Of a stretch of DNA of 55,096 nucleotides, positions 42,082 to 48,636 are shown in pieces. Below the pieces are notes generated by a model. It was given only the letters and a program-made list of their open reading frames with translations, was not told where the DNA came from and ran no database searches. The stretch comes from a virus. Each line of letters starts with the position of its first letter. Position 1 is the first letter of the stretch. Made by a program: the position numbers and the translations under genes. The stretch spans positions 1 to 55,096 of the IMG/VR virus record IMGVR_UViG_3300029267_003206; one strand, given 5' to 3'.

Positions 42082-42475
42082 GCCGGTGGCCCATCCGGGC
42101 GGGCGGGCTTCGAGCCTTCCCCCGGAACCCACCTAAGGCCAGACGAAAGTCTCAGCAGAGAAGTCCAAGGCGGACTAAAGCCAAAACCTGAACGGCATAC
42201 CGAAGGTGTGAGAGTTCGAAGGTGCTAAGTGCTAACAAGGCATCTTTTAACCGTAGCATCCAATCGTTCCAGTATGCCAGATGGAGGGAAGCAACCCCAT
42301 TGTAGCGGATGGGTTTACCTTACGCAAGATGTCAGAGGTGGCATAATAAGAATACCTAAGCTCAGCGACAGCAGATATATTGCTCTGTCTGCCAAAGTTG
42401 TTCCTTTCGGGGGAAGTGCTCTGTAATTGAGCATACAATTGAATGGGCATTTCCCCCATTTTTTTCTATTCAACA
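42082..42475 (+). ncRNA. GC-rich structured noncoding RNA, about 390 nt, unknown class
   Basis: The segment is clearly richer in GC than its surroundings at its 5' end and has no convincing gene. Helices visible by eye: GCC/GGTGG (42082-42089) with CCACC/GGC (42129-42139); CCGGG with CCCGG enclosing a TTCGA loop; AGAC-GAAA-GTCT (42141-42152, GNRA loop); AGTCC/GGACT (42162-42176) whose loop GGC can pair with GCC at 42180-42182 (pseudoknot); CATACC/GGTGTG (42196-42210); GACAGCA/TGCTCTGTC (42367-42389). It starts where the TATA box predicts and ends in a hairpin plus T7. I do not recognise RNase P, SRP RNA, group I or group II intron motifs. Possible roles: replication primer or regulator, packaging RNA, anti-defence RNA. 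Confidence 0.7.
42442..42465 (+). terminator. hairpin-T terminator of the structured RNA
   Basis: AATGGG (42442-42447) pairs with CCCATT (42455-42460), followed by a T run ending at 42465. It closes the structured RNA before the next gene cluster. Confidence 0.65.
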
Positions 42476-42484
42476 TTAACAGGC

Positions 42485-42530
42485 AGATTCAGGCCGGTGC
42501 ATTACACTTGTAAGTCCTGATTCTGTCTGG
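42485..42530 (+). promoter_or_regulatory. stem-loop leader upstream of the 51-aa gene
   Basis: CAGATTCAGG pairs with CCTGATTCTG across one T-T mismatch, leaving an inner hairpin of CACC/GTG type. AAAGGAGG and the ATG at 42551 follow at once. Could expose or hide the ribosome-binding site. Confidence 0.45.
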
Positions 42531-42550
42531 TGTATGAAAGGAGGAATGAT

Positions 42551-42706
42551 ATGCAAGTGATTGTTAAGATTAGCAGACACGAAGAGATTCATATGACGAA
42601 GGTTAAGTCTATAAGGAATCTTGGCGGATTGTTCAGACTCATAACGAAAGAAGATGAAGAGTTATTTCTCAAGCCTAATACTCTTATGGCCATCGAGGAT
42701 GATTGA
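42551..42706 (+). CDS. 51-aa small basic protein
   Basis: 51 aa with AAAGGAGG in front. Contains a strand-helix-strand-like order and ends acidic. First translated gene right of the structured RNA. No cysteine pairs. Function unknown. Confidence 0.6.
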   Translation: MQVIVKISRHEEIHMTKVKSIRNLGGLFRLITKEDEELFLKPNTLMAIEDD

Positions 42707-42707
42707 T

Positions 42708-42803
42708 ATGACAGATGATCAAATAGCTAACCTGTGTATCAGGGGTGATGTCTACTTAATAAGCATCAAATATCACTCAACCAGAGTCAAGGACTATCTG
42801 TAG
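42708..42803 (+). CDS. 31-aa microprotein
   Basis: 31 aa starting 1 nt after the previous stop; GAGGATGAT lies upstream. Very short, so support is limited to spacing and ribosome site. Confidence 0.35.
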   Translation: MTDDQIANLCIRGDVYLISIKYHSTRVKDYL

Positions 42804-42851
42804 GAACACAGCAGATAGTAGATAGGATGTCTAACCATTGATTTTCAGTTC

Positions 42852-42917
42852 ACACCTGCCCCATATAATGCATACTGAGGGCATAATGACCACCTTAACA
42901 CAAAGGTGGATAGGTGT
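42852..42917 (+). promoter_or_regulatory. three-way-junction-like mRNA leader
   Basis: ACACCT (42852-42857) can pair with AGGTGT (42912-42917), enclosing GCCC/GGGC (42858-42882) and CCACCTT/AAGGTGG (42890-42909). The fold ends 3 nt before AAGGAGG of the next gene. Architecture is riboswitch-like, though no known class is recognised. Confidence 0.45.
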
Positions 42918-42937
42918 AATTTAAGGAGGACAAGCAG

Positions 42938-43156
42938 ATGAACATACAACAGGCAAAGAGATTGAAGAAAGGCCAGGTTATAGAACACAAAATCTGGAAG
43001 AATGCGGATGGGACACGTCAAAGATGGAAAGTAACATCTATCAAGACCTGGAAGACCAGGGAAGATGTAGAAGTCCATTTGAAGAGAGGGCTTTACGAAT
43101 TCTACATACTTTATGCATCAGATATGGATAACTTCGTAGTTCCACGAAGAGTTTAA
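42938..43156 (+). CDS. 72-aa hypothetical protein
   Basis: 72 aa, basic, beta-rich (QRWKVTSIKTW, VEVHLKRGLYEFYILY), about the size of a small OB- or SH3-like domain. AAGGAGG upstream. It sits under the structured leader. Could bind nucleic acid; unproven. Confidence 0.65.
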   Translation: MNIQQAKRLKKGQVIEHKIWKNADGTRQRWKVTSIKTWKTREDVEVHLKRGLYEFYILYASDMDNFVVPRRV

Positions 43157-43199
43157 GCAGATACGGAATAAGCAGAGACAATTGAGGTTGATCGAAACC

Positions 43200-43207
43200 T
43201 TTATATA
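43200..43207 (+). promoter_or_regulatory. strong TATA promoter
   Basis: AACC-TTTATATA-CTT, same core as the structured-RNA promoter. Start predicted near 43227; the leader contains a GTCAC...GTGAC inverted repeat before AAGGAGG and the ATG at 43273. Confidence 0.7.
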
Positions 43208-43272
43208 CTTATACCTCAATGTCTGTTATGGTCACACACCGTAAAACGTGACATATTAAGGAGGACAAACAG

Positions 43273-43806
43273 ATGCCAACACTTGCAGACAAAATATCGG
43301 CCATTAAGAAGGCTAGAGCAGAGTCAGCCACCACGCCTGGGAAGAGTGGGAAATTACCAAAGAAGCGAAAGGGGAAGAGGTTAATTCCTCTTTTCAAGGA
43401 GTATTCAGACTACGTTCCCTCTGAAGCACCGTCATTAAGAGGGAGTTGCGAAGACTTCTTGAGAACCTTCAGCCCTGAGATGTCGATGACCCAACAGATG
43501 GTCTTCGATGGGAAGGCTAAGCATTTCGAAGGTTCAACTTCACTCATCGTGAAGACCCTAACAGACCTTTATGAATCAGGTCTACTTTTCCCCAACTGGC
43601 CCAAGAAGGCCACGATCCCCCCTATAGCATATTATATGCTAACAGCATCCCTGAAGTGGGATGAGAAGGTTGAGAAAGAGATTCTTCCAGACCTTCTTGA
43701 ACTGGGTATCTCATTTGAGAAGATAGAAAGACCTGTCTTCGAGAAGCCCCCAGTTGCAGGGGAAGCAGAGGAAGCAGAACCAGATGAAGATGAAGATGAA
43801 GAGTAA
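43273..43806 (+). CDS. 177-aa protein under strong promoter, shared N-terminal helix
   Basis: 177 aa. Begins MPTLADKISAIKKARAE, matching the start of the protein at 48324. Then a basic Lys/Arg patch (25-40), a helical domain (55-150) and an acidic tail of Glu/Asp. Strong TATA box, strong ribosome site and less AT-rich codons suggest high early expression. Acidic tails are common in DNA-mimic and SSB-type proteins. Unknown function. Confidence 0.7.
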   Translation: MPTLADKISAIKKARAESATTPGKSGKLPKKRKGKRLIPLFKEYSDYVPSEAPSLRGSCEDFLRTFSPEMSMTQQMVFDGKAKHFEGSTSLIVKTLTDLYESGLLFPNWPKKATIPPIAYYMLTASLKWDEKVEKEILPDLLELGISFEKIERPVFEKPPVAGEAEEAEPDEDEDEE

Positions 43807-43896
43807 TCTCCATCCGGTTTGGCTCTACTCGAAGGTTGTTTAAGCATCCAGAACCGAATCGGTATGGGCTTGTTGAACCACTGGATTTTAAACAAC

Positions 43897-43931
43897 GGGG
43901 CATATCAGTTTAGAGATAAACGGTATGCCCC
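43897..43931 (+). terminator. long hairpin with GAGA tetraloop
   Basis: GGGGCATA (43897-43904) pairs with TATGCCCC (43924-43931) and inside it GTTTA with TAAAC around a GAGA loop. It follows the 177-aa gene in the 262-nt gap 43807-44068. No T run, so an RNA element or processed 3' end is as likely as termination. The gap otherwise holds promoter-like element B. Confidence 0.6.
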
Positions 43932-44001
43932 CATATGCTTCAATACATCCACATATTACGTTCATTTATCATATAGGTTGGTAATTAGTATTTTTAGGTG
44001 G

Positions 44002-44037
44002 AAAGGTATACAACTATCTATCCATCTGTTTCCTTTT
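44002..44037 (+). promoter_or_regulatory. 36-nt promoter-like element, copy B
   Basis: AAAGGTATAC...TGTTTCCTTTT, 36 nt, about 29/36 identical to copy A at 3889. Predicted start about 44032, 35-70 nt before the mini-ORF at 44069 and the gene at 44103. Confidence 0.65.
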
Positions 44038-44068
44038 TTAAGGAATAAAAACAACGGAGGACATATAT

Positions 44069-44110
44069 ATGACAGCTAAGGTGATGGGTAAGGAGGGTTG
44101 GCTTGTCTGA
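44069..44110 (+). CDS. 13-codon leader ORF
   Basis: ATG at 44069 preceded by CGGAGG; stops at 44110, overlapping the TTG start at 44103. May couple translation to the following gene. Could be chance, but it has its own ribosome site. Confidence 0.4.
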   Translation: MTAKVMGKEGWLV

Positions 44111-44867
44111 TAGCCAATCCACCTATGCAAAGGCTTTGATAAGAAAAGCAATTGAAAGAAGAGAAGCAAAGAAAGAAGCTAAACGGAGAAAACATAAAGG
44201 GAAGATATCAGAGCCGGAACACTATGTAAAACCAACAGACAAGATAAGATGCCGTAATCCATTATGCCAATTCAAAGAGCATTTTGGATATCCAGCAGAT
44301 TGGCCTGGCATCTTCACGGCCTTCTGTCCATTTTGTGGACAGTTAGGGAGAATCATAGTAGAAGGGGAACCAATTAGAGTTAATTGGGAAGACCCCAAGA
44401 CTCAAGAGCAGATATGGGCATATACAAATAACGGCTTCGTAAGGAGTCCCGATGCTCCAATTGACCCATATAAATATGTAGACAGATTCAGAGAATGGAG
44501 CAGGAAAAGGTCAGAGGAACTTCAACCAGATTATATCTGGTATGCCTATACCGATTCAGAAAAGGCAATTGAGAAAACAGTTGCCAGTATAGATATGGTA
44601 AAGATGGCAGAAGCTGGATTTCCAGAACCGATGAACTGTAATCCACTCATCTGTTCATTCAAGGGGCGTTCCTGCTTTGTAGGATATTCTGAAGGTGGAG
44701 CGAAAGAGGGAAGATGTCGATTAGGGATGATGCTTTGTGGTGTTACCCCAACATCCCAAAGGATGAGGATGAGAAGTGGGGAAGTGCAGAGAGTCAGGAG
44801 AGAAAAGGTTAAGGCCAGATTACGATTAAAGCAGAAGTTGAAAGGAATTGGAGGGGGGATTATATGA
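44103..44867 (+). CDS. Cys-rich 254-aa protein, TTG start
   Basis: 254 aa. The frame opens at TTG 44103, just after AAGGAGGG. Basic N-terminus (10-35), a CRNPLC...CPFCG zinc ribbon (about 50-78), and a second Cys cluster (about 178-212: CNPLICSF, CF, CRLG, CG). The C-terminus is again basic. Likely nucleic-acid-associated. The start codon and upstream mini-ORF suggest translational control. Confidence 0.6.
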   Translation: MSDSQSTYAKALIRKAIERREAKKEAKRRKHKGKISEPEHYVKPTDKIRCRNPLCQFKEHFGYPADWPGIFTAFCPFCGQLGRIIVEGEPIRVNWEDPKTQEQIWAYTNNGFVRSPDAPIDPYKYVDRFREWSRKRSEELQPDYIWYAYTDSEKAIEKTVASIDMVKMAEAGFPEPMNCNPLICSFKGRSCFVGYSEGGAKEGRCRLGMMLCGVTPTSQRMRMRSGEVQRVRREKVKARLRLKQKLKGIGGGII

Positions 44868-44880
44868 AGGAGTGGACGGG

Positions 44881-45306
44881 ATGATAAAAATTCTAACTGC
44901 TATAGCATCCAAAGAATCTTTATCATGTTTAGATGATGAACCCGTAGTATTTGGGCCGGATTGTGGATGTTCAGAATGTGAGTGTGGATGTAGAAATAGG
45001 ATGGTGGGCCTGAAAACATACCACAATTCCACACTATTCAAAGTCCAAGAAGTTGATATCACTTGCTCATACTATGAGAAGCAGATATTTGATTACCTCT
45101 GCTACATAGGAATGAATGAAATAACAACACTAACAGAGATATCATCCTTAGCTCATAAGATGGCAGATGATATATTCTACATCACGAACCAAATGCAAAT
45201 TGGAGACATTGTAGAGAGAGAAGATGAAGTCTTCACAGTCATACGGAATACTAAAGCAGATATTAGAGAGCGATTAAAGTTAAAGCTCTCTGGGGGGAAA
45301 GGATAA
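44881..45306 (+). CDS. winged-helix-like zinc protein
   Basis: 141 aa from ATG 44881 after GAAGGAG. A tight Cys cluster (CGCSECECGC, about 28-37), then residues about 65-125 with helices and strands in the order of a winged helix (YEKQIFDYLCYIG, ITTLTEISSLAHKM, VEREDEVFTVIRN). May be a transcription regulator. The TAA overlaps the next ATG. Confidence 0.6.
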   Translation: MIKILTAIASKESLSCLDDEPVVFGPDCGCSECECGCRNRMVGLKTYHNSTLFKVQEVDITCSYYEKQIFDYLCYIGMNEITTLTEISSLAHKMADDIFYITNQMQIGDIVEREDEVFTVIRNTKADIRERLKLKLSGGKG

Positions 45307-45461
45307 TGTTAATGATGCTAACCATACTATATCCCATTGAGATGTTTATTTCTATGGGATGTAGTGATCCAAACAACTGTGTAGATGTGAATGAGAAATC
45401 TGTTCAACAAGCAGATGACCCAGGCATATCGTATGGGATTCCGTCTTCCAGACCACCGTAG
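45306..45461 (+). CDS. 51-aa possible lipoprotein or exported peptide
   Basis: 51 aa. A hydrophobic start (LTILYPIEMFISMGCS) with a Cys where a lipobox Cys would stand, followed by a polar tail. The signal lacks a basic start, so export is uncertain. TAATG overlap with the previous gene supports it. Confidence 0.45.
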   Translation: MLMMLTILYPIEMFISMGCSDPNNCVDVNEKSVQQADDPGISYGIPSSRPP

Positions 45462-45462
45462 G

Positions 45463-45516
45463 ATTCCCCCTCTGCCAAATTGGTTAAGTCTAACCGTTAA
45501 AAGGTGGAGGGGGAAT
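45463..45516 (+). ncRNA. long stem-loop element 1 upstream of the tRNA-like gene
   Basis: ATTCCCCCTC (45463-45472) pairs perfectly with GAGGGGGAAT (45507-45516); inside, GGTTA pairs with TAACC (45482-45495). It begins right after the 51-aa gene stop. Part of a 155-nt structured tract. Confidence 0.6.
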
Positions 45517-45551
45517 ACTGAGGGAATCAAGCATACACAGTTGAGAATCAA

Positions 45552-45600
45552 GGGGGGCATCGCAAATGTCTATAAGAGATTATAGACACCAAAGCCCCCC
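45552..45600 (+). ncRNA. long stem-loop element 2 with GAGA tetraloop
   Basis: GGGGGGC (45552-45558) pairs with GCCCCCC (45594-45600); inside, TGTCTATAA pairs with TTATAGACA around GAGA (45567-45588). Same plan as the hairpin at 43897. It ends 18 nt before the tRNA-like gene and may be co-transcribed with it. Confidence 0.65.
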
Positions 45601-45618
45601 ACCATCTTCTTTCACAAT

Positions 45619-45688
45619 AGCCGGATGGTATAATGGCAACGCATCCCCATTGGTGGGGAAGCTGATGGTTCAAATCCATCTCTGGCTA
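45619..45688 (+). tRNA. tRNA-like gene, Gln- or Pro-like, abnormal anticodon loop
   Basis: 70 nt. Acceptor AGCCGGA/TCTGGCT (7 bp with one G-T), T arm GATGG-TTCAAAT-CCATC, and D-loop sequence AATGGCA are normal. The anticodon stem TCCCC/GGGGA is perfect but encloses only six bases (ATTGGT). Forcing a 7-base loop gives either UUG (Gln) with A33, or UGG (Pro) with a stem mismatch. The D stem is weak. A1-U72 is a Gln trait in archaea (family knowledge). No CCA encoded. May be a degenerate tRNA or a tRNA mimic. Confidence 0.65.
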
Positions 45689-45715
45689 CTATAAATAAAA
45701 TGGAGGCAAAACAAT

Positions 45716-45880
45716 ATGACGGCAAATGAAGAACAGGCAGAAAGAGAACATAGAGAACGGATGATTAGTGCACTTGGAAGCCTGATCCTCCAGTTGGAGG
45801 TAATACGAATGAATCTGCAGAAAAAGATAGATGCTTCTACAGATGCCCATACCAAAGAGGTAGATATAAATGAAAGCTAA
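45716..45880 (+). CDS. 54-aa helical protein
   Basis: 54 aa after AATGGAGG, mostly one long Glu/Arg helix. It starts 27 nt after the tRNA-like gene and overlaps the next gene by 11 nt. Possible coiled-coil partner. Unknown. Confidence 0.5.
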   Translation: MTANEEQAEREHRERMISALGSLILQLEVIRMNLQKKIDASTDAHTKEVDINES

Positions 45881-46025
45881 AAAATCTAACTCCGGTAAAT
45901 CTGTTTACATCAATCAGATACACGGCTCACCATCTCCAGAATACATACTGCAAGAGAATATAGATGGTGTTATAGTCAGAGTGAAAGGGCGGTATGGGAC
46001 AACCACATTTCCAGCAGAGGTGTGA
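45870..46025 (+). CDS. 51-aa basic protein
   Basis: 51 aa, basic N-terminus, short beta-like end (GVIVRVKGRYGTTTF). Overlap with both neighbours' control signals supports it: its last codons contain the GAGGTG site for the next gene. Unknown. Confidence 0.5.
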   Translation: MKAKKSNSGKSVYINQIHGSPSPEYILQENIDGVIVRVKGRYGTTTFPAEV

Positions 46026-46032
46026 ACTGCGT

Positions 46033-46176
46033 ATGACTCTTGAAGCGATTCTAAGGGAAGCAGTTATGGAAAGTATTATAACCTGCCCTGAATGCGGAAA
46101 CAGACTTGAACCGGATGCAGAGACATGTGGCGAATGTGGATGGTCGAATCCCCTTATAGCTATGGGGATGATTTAA
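46033..46176 (+). CDS. 47-aa zinc-ribbon microprotein
   Basis: 47 aa from ATG 46033, 11 nt after GAGGTG; an ATG at 45994 is less likely. CPECG and CGECGW 16 residues apart make a textbook ribbon after a short helix. TAATG overlap with the next gene. Confidence 0.65.
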   Translation: MTLEAILREAVMESIITCPECGNRLEPDAETCGECGWSNPLIAMGMI

Positions 46177-46454
46177 TGCGAGAAGAGAAAGAAGAGAAAC
46201 TGAGGCAGATGGTAAAAGACTTATCTAACATCTGCAACGGAGCATCTTCACAACAGGATAAGATAGCTGACATCTTGTTCAAGCAGTTTATGGTTGAGCA
46301 TAACACACTTGAACAGTGTATGCTTGGAGTCATACAGAAGTTCATCTGCAAGATTGCCAGTCATCCATACTATTCGGTTGATGGTAGGAATGAAGATTCA
46401 TACCACTGGGCAAAGAATGTAGCAGAGATAGATGCAAGGTTTCCCTTCATCTGA
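46176..46454 (+). CDS. 92-aa hypothetical protein
   Basis: 92 aa starting on the previous TAA (TAATG) after GGGGATGAT. Helical, with two single cysteines not spaced for zinc. Longer starts upstream lie within the zinc-ribbon gene. Unknown. Confidence 0.6.
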   Translation: MREEKEEKLRQMVKDLSNICNGASSQQDKIADILFKQFMVEHNTLEQCMLGVIQKFICKIASHPYYSVDGRNEDSYHWAKNVAEIDARFPFI

Positions 46455-46464
46455 GGCGATTGAC

Positions 46465-46674
46465 ATGAGTGTGATAAAGAACAGAGAAAAAAGAGAAATG
46501 AACTCTGTCAATTGGCATACTGGTAAAGGGTTCTATCTATCATCTAAACAGGACTTCATAGATGACATCGATGATTTAATCAGAGAAATGAATCTAAGCA
46601 TCAACAAAACATTGAAGTGGAGATATATACACAAACAGATGATAGACTTAAAAAGAAGTCTGGAGGAATTATAG
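46465..46674 (+). CDS. 69-aa helical protein
   Basis: 69 aa from ATG 46465 after GAGGCGATT. Lys/Arg/Asp-rich with two long helices likely. Stop is directly followed by the next ATG. Unknown. Confidence 0.55.
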   Translation: MSVIKNREKREMNSVNWHTGKGFYLSSKQDFIDDIDDLIREMNLSINKTLKWRYIHKQMIDLKRSLEEL

Positions 46675-46995
46675 ATGACGGAGAAAACATATGTTGCAAT
46701 GATGGTCTGTCCAATCTGCATGAAAGCTACTGGCATCGCATTGGATACCAGATTGAAGGAACGGTTTGAATATGGCAAGAAGATTCTAGACAATTCAGTA
46801 TGCCCAGAATGTGAAGAGAAGTATCTGCGAGAAGGTGTTTTACTCATAGATTTCTCAAATGGGAGTCTGGTTGTTATGAAAGATGAAGCCTTCTTACGTC
46901 TGACAGACAACAAGATGAAGATTCCACCAAATAGAATCATTGAAACACCATATCATATTATCAAATGCATTCAGGATGCGATACAAAATGTTTAG
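46675..46995 (+). CDS. phage-type zinc-ribbon protein
   Basis: 106 aa. C12/C15 and C43/C46 form the zinc site in the order VCPICMKATGIALDTRLK, then a CPEC and a strand-rich tail (GSLVVMKDEAFLRL). I recall similar small proteins in many phage genomes, where the role is not known. GGAGG precedes the ATG. Confidence 0.7.
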   Translation: MTEKTYVAMMVCPICMKATGIALDTRLKERFEYGKKILDNSVCPECEEKYLREGVLLIDFSNGSLVVMKDEAFLRLTDNKMKIPPNRIIETPYHIIKCIQDAIQNV

Positions 46996-47131
46996 AGAAT
47001 CCAGATATATACAACTCGAACACAAATGCGAAAGGGAGATATACACAAGAACCTTTCAGGTTGAGAAGAGCATCGCATCAACGGGCATCAAATTCTACTG
47101 CCCATACTGTGGGGTGACGATAGATGGATGA
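46988..47131 (+). CDS. 47-aa Cys-containing microprotein
   Basis: 47 aa overlapping the previous gene by 8 nt (an ATG at 46976 is an alternative). A Cys in HKCER and a C-terminal CPYCG. Only three cysteines plus one His, so a non-standard zinc site. Overlaps the next gene by 8 nt. Confidence 0.5.
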   Translation: MFRESRYIQLEHKCEREIYTRTFQVEKSIASTGIKFYCPYCGVTIDG

Positions 47132-47654
47132 ACAGGAAGCAGATAAAACTATGGAGAAGACAAAACTTGAACTGGCTGAGGTCTTGAGTCAGTTTGGTGA
47201 TGTCGAAGATATACGTGCAATGATAATGACATACTTGCTTTCCAAGCAGACTCCAATGGTAATCTTAGAAGACCATGTTATATTATACTTACGAACACTG
47301 ATGGAATTAACAGCAGATAATCCAGTTATCCTATATAATATGCTAAGTAGGATGGCTGGACTAACTGCTATTGGGATTTATTCCATCCGGTATAATACTA
47401 AATATGGAGAGCATCCATCCAATGCACTCATCTGTGAACTTGCAGAGATGGGGGCTGAAAAGGTTTATATGAAGTTCAAAGAAGAATTTCAACGAGACTT
47501 ATATGACATAACAGACCTCATAAAAGAGAATGAAAAGAAGGCGACTGCGATGTATACAATCGCAACAGAGGAAGAGCTAGAAAAAGGGTTTAGAGATGCT
47601 CTTAAATACAAAGCAGACAAAGAACGTAAAGATGAAAATCCTTATATAAGATAA
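47124..47654 (+). CDS. 176-aa helical protein
   Basis: 176 aa, acidic and almost entirely helical, no cysteine pattern. Followed by a strong terminator, so it ends the transcript. Composition resembles small phage regulators or inhibitors, but no motif is seen. Confidence 0.65.
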   Translation: MDEQEADKTMEKTKLELAEVLSQFGDVEDIRAMIMTYLLSKQTPMVILEDHVILYLRTLMELTADNPVILYNMLSRMAGLTAIGIYSIRYNTKYGEHPSNALICELAEMGAEKVYMKFKEEFQRDLYDITDLIKENEKKATAMYTIATEEELEKGFRDALKYKADKERKDENPYIR

Positions 47655-47689
47655 GTGTCTATATGATCCTAACATTAAACCAACCTAAC

Positions 47690-47771
47690 GAGAGCCATCC
47701 AGGTATTCTTAATGTGAGTACATCCCATCCCACCACATTCTCAAAATTCCAGATGGCTCTCACCCTTTTTT
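47690..47771 (+). terminator. large hairpin-T terminator
   Basis: GAGAGCCATC (47690-47699) pairs perfectly with GATGGCTCTC (47752-47761) around 52 nt with a minor TGAG/CTCA pairing; ACCC and six T follow. The wide loop could hold a small RNA. Confidence 0.75.
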
Positions 47772-47788
47772 AGAGAGAGATGATATGT

Positions 47789-48211
47789 ATGGATAAGTAT
47801 GTTGTATGCCCTAAGTGCAATCTGAATGGAGACAAGTTAAAGACAGAAGATAATCATTGGAAATGTATTAGATGTAATTATCTTTTTCATATTACAATTC
47901 AGATGTATAGGGAGGCATTGGTTATTTATCTGAAACATGCTTACCCAAATACGATGGACAATTTTCAATCTATCAGAGATACTAAATATGCTTGGCTGGA
48001 TCATCCTGAATACTGGGAAGATGGTATTCCTGCAGATGCTCGATTTGGATGTTATGTTAATCCACATATGAAGTTGAGGATTCGTAAGGATTGTTTCATT
48101 GTAGATAAGAATAACATAGGAGATTCATTTGAACGCAGAGATTTATGTCAGCAGATTAAAGCACGTATCGAAGCAGAGTGGGAAAGATATCATCTACCTA
48201 TATTAAAGTAG
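47789..48211 (+). CDS. zinc-ribbon protein, 140 aa
   Basis: 140 aa from ATG 47789 after GATGAT; ATG 47780 is an alternative. N-terminal CPKC...CIRC zinc ribbon (residues about 7-30), then a helical/aromatic domain rich in Tyr, His and Asp. Alone between a terminator and a promoter. Unknown function. Confidence 0.6.
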   Translation: MDKYVVCPKCNLNGDKLKTEDNHWKCIRCNYLFHITIQMYREALVIYLKHAYPNTMDNFQSIRDTKYAWLDHPEYWEDGIPADARFGCYVNPHMKLRIRKDCFIVDKNNIGDSFERRDLCQQIKARIEAEWERYHLPILK

Positions 48212-48243
48212 ATAGCATACAAATGAAGGTTATACCATAACCC

Positions 48244-48250
48244 TTATATA
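48244..48250 (+). promoter_or_regulatory. TATA promoter
   Basis: CCC-TTATATA-CCC, matching the cores at 42053 and 43200. Predicted start about 48272, 50 nt before the ATG at 48324. Confidence 0.6.
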
Positions 48251-48323
48251 CCCCTATATCGTTTATAGATTAACTATAACTCAATATATCAAAGCAGAGT
48301 AAAATCAGATGGAAGGTAATAAT

Positions 48324-48623
48324 ATGCCAGGATTGATGGAACAGATAAAAAATATCAAAAAAGAACGAGCTGAGCAGGGCGAACCCGCCTCTGCCAAAGA
48401 TCAGAAGAAATTCGGAGAGGTTAGAGTAACCTTCTACCGAGAAGGGGCATATAGAACAGATGCCGATGGAAACAAGGTTCCGATGGGTGGAGATTCCAAT
48501 GGGAACTATGACAGGATTTGTAGAGGTCTGGGTATTGATGGAGAAGACTCCGGGATGCTTGCAGATATTCTCGACACCCTGGTTGAAGACTTAGTATCAG
48601 GAAAGTTGAAGTATACTTCCTAA
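48324..48623 (+). CDS. 99-aa protein sharing its N-terminal helix with the 177-aa protein
   Basis: 99 aa from ATG 48324 after GGAAGGTAAT; ATG 48309 is weaker. Starts MPGLMEQIKNIKKERAE, like the protein at 43273. The rest is acidic with a Gly-rich middle. Both genes have strong TATA boxes, so both are probably abundant. The stop codon lies in a small hairpin (ATACTTC/GAAGTAT). Unknown. Confidence 0.65.
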   Translation: MPGLMEQIKNIKKERAEQGEPASAKDQKKFGEVRVTFYREGAYRTDADGNKVPMGGDSNGNYDRICRGLGIDGEDSGMLADILDTLVEDLVSGKLKYTS

Positions 48624-48636
48624 GAAGTATGCTGAT

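Noticed and set aside
42270-42300. Resemblance to SRP RNA helix 8 (GGAGGGAAGCAACC)
   Set aside because: The GGAA tetraloop and the symmetric/asymmetric loop pattern are missing; pairing gives a simple hairpin instead.
42229-42426. 65-aa plus-strand frame inside the structured RNA
   Set aside because: No ribosome site, unnatural composition, and it overlaps the paired region of a likely noncoding RNA.
42082-42475. Group I or II intron, RNase P RNA or TnpB-type guide RNA
   Set aside because: No P/Q/R/S core, domain V, conserved RNase P segments, or neighbouring nuclease gene of the TnpB type.
43819-44079. 86-aa plus-strand frame after the 177-aa gene
   Set aside because: It runs through the GAGA hairpin and the 36-nt element and has no ribosome site.
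45391-45585. 64-aa plus-strand frame before the tRNA-like gene
   Set aside because: It overlaps the 51-aa gene and both long stem-loops; base pairing explains the sequence better than coding.
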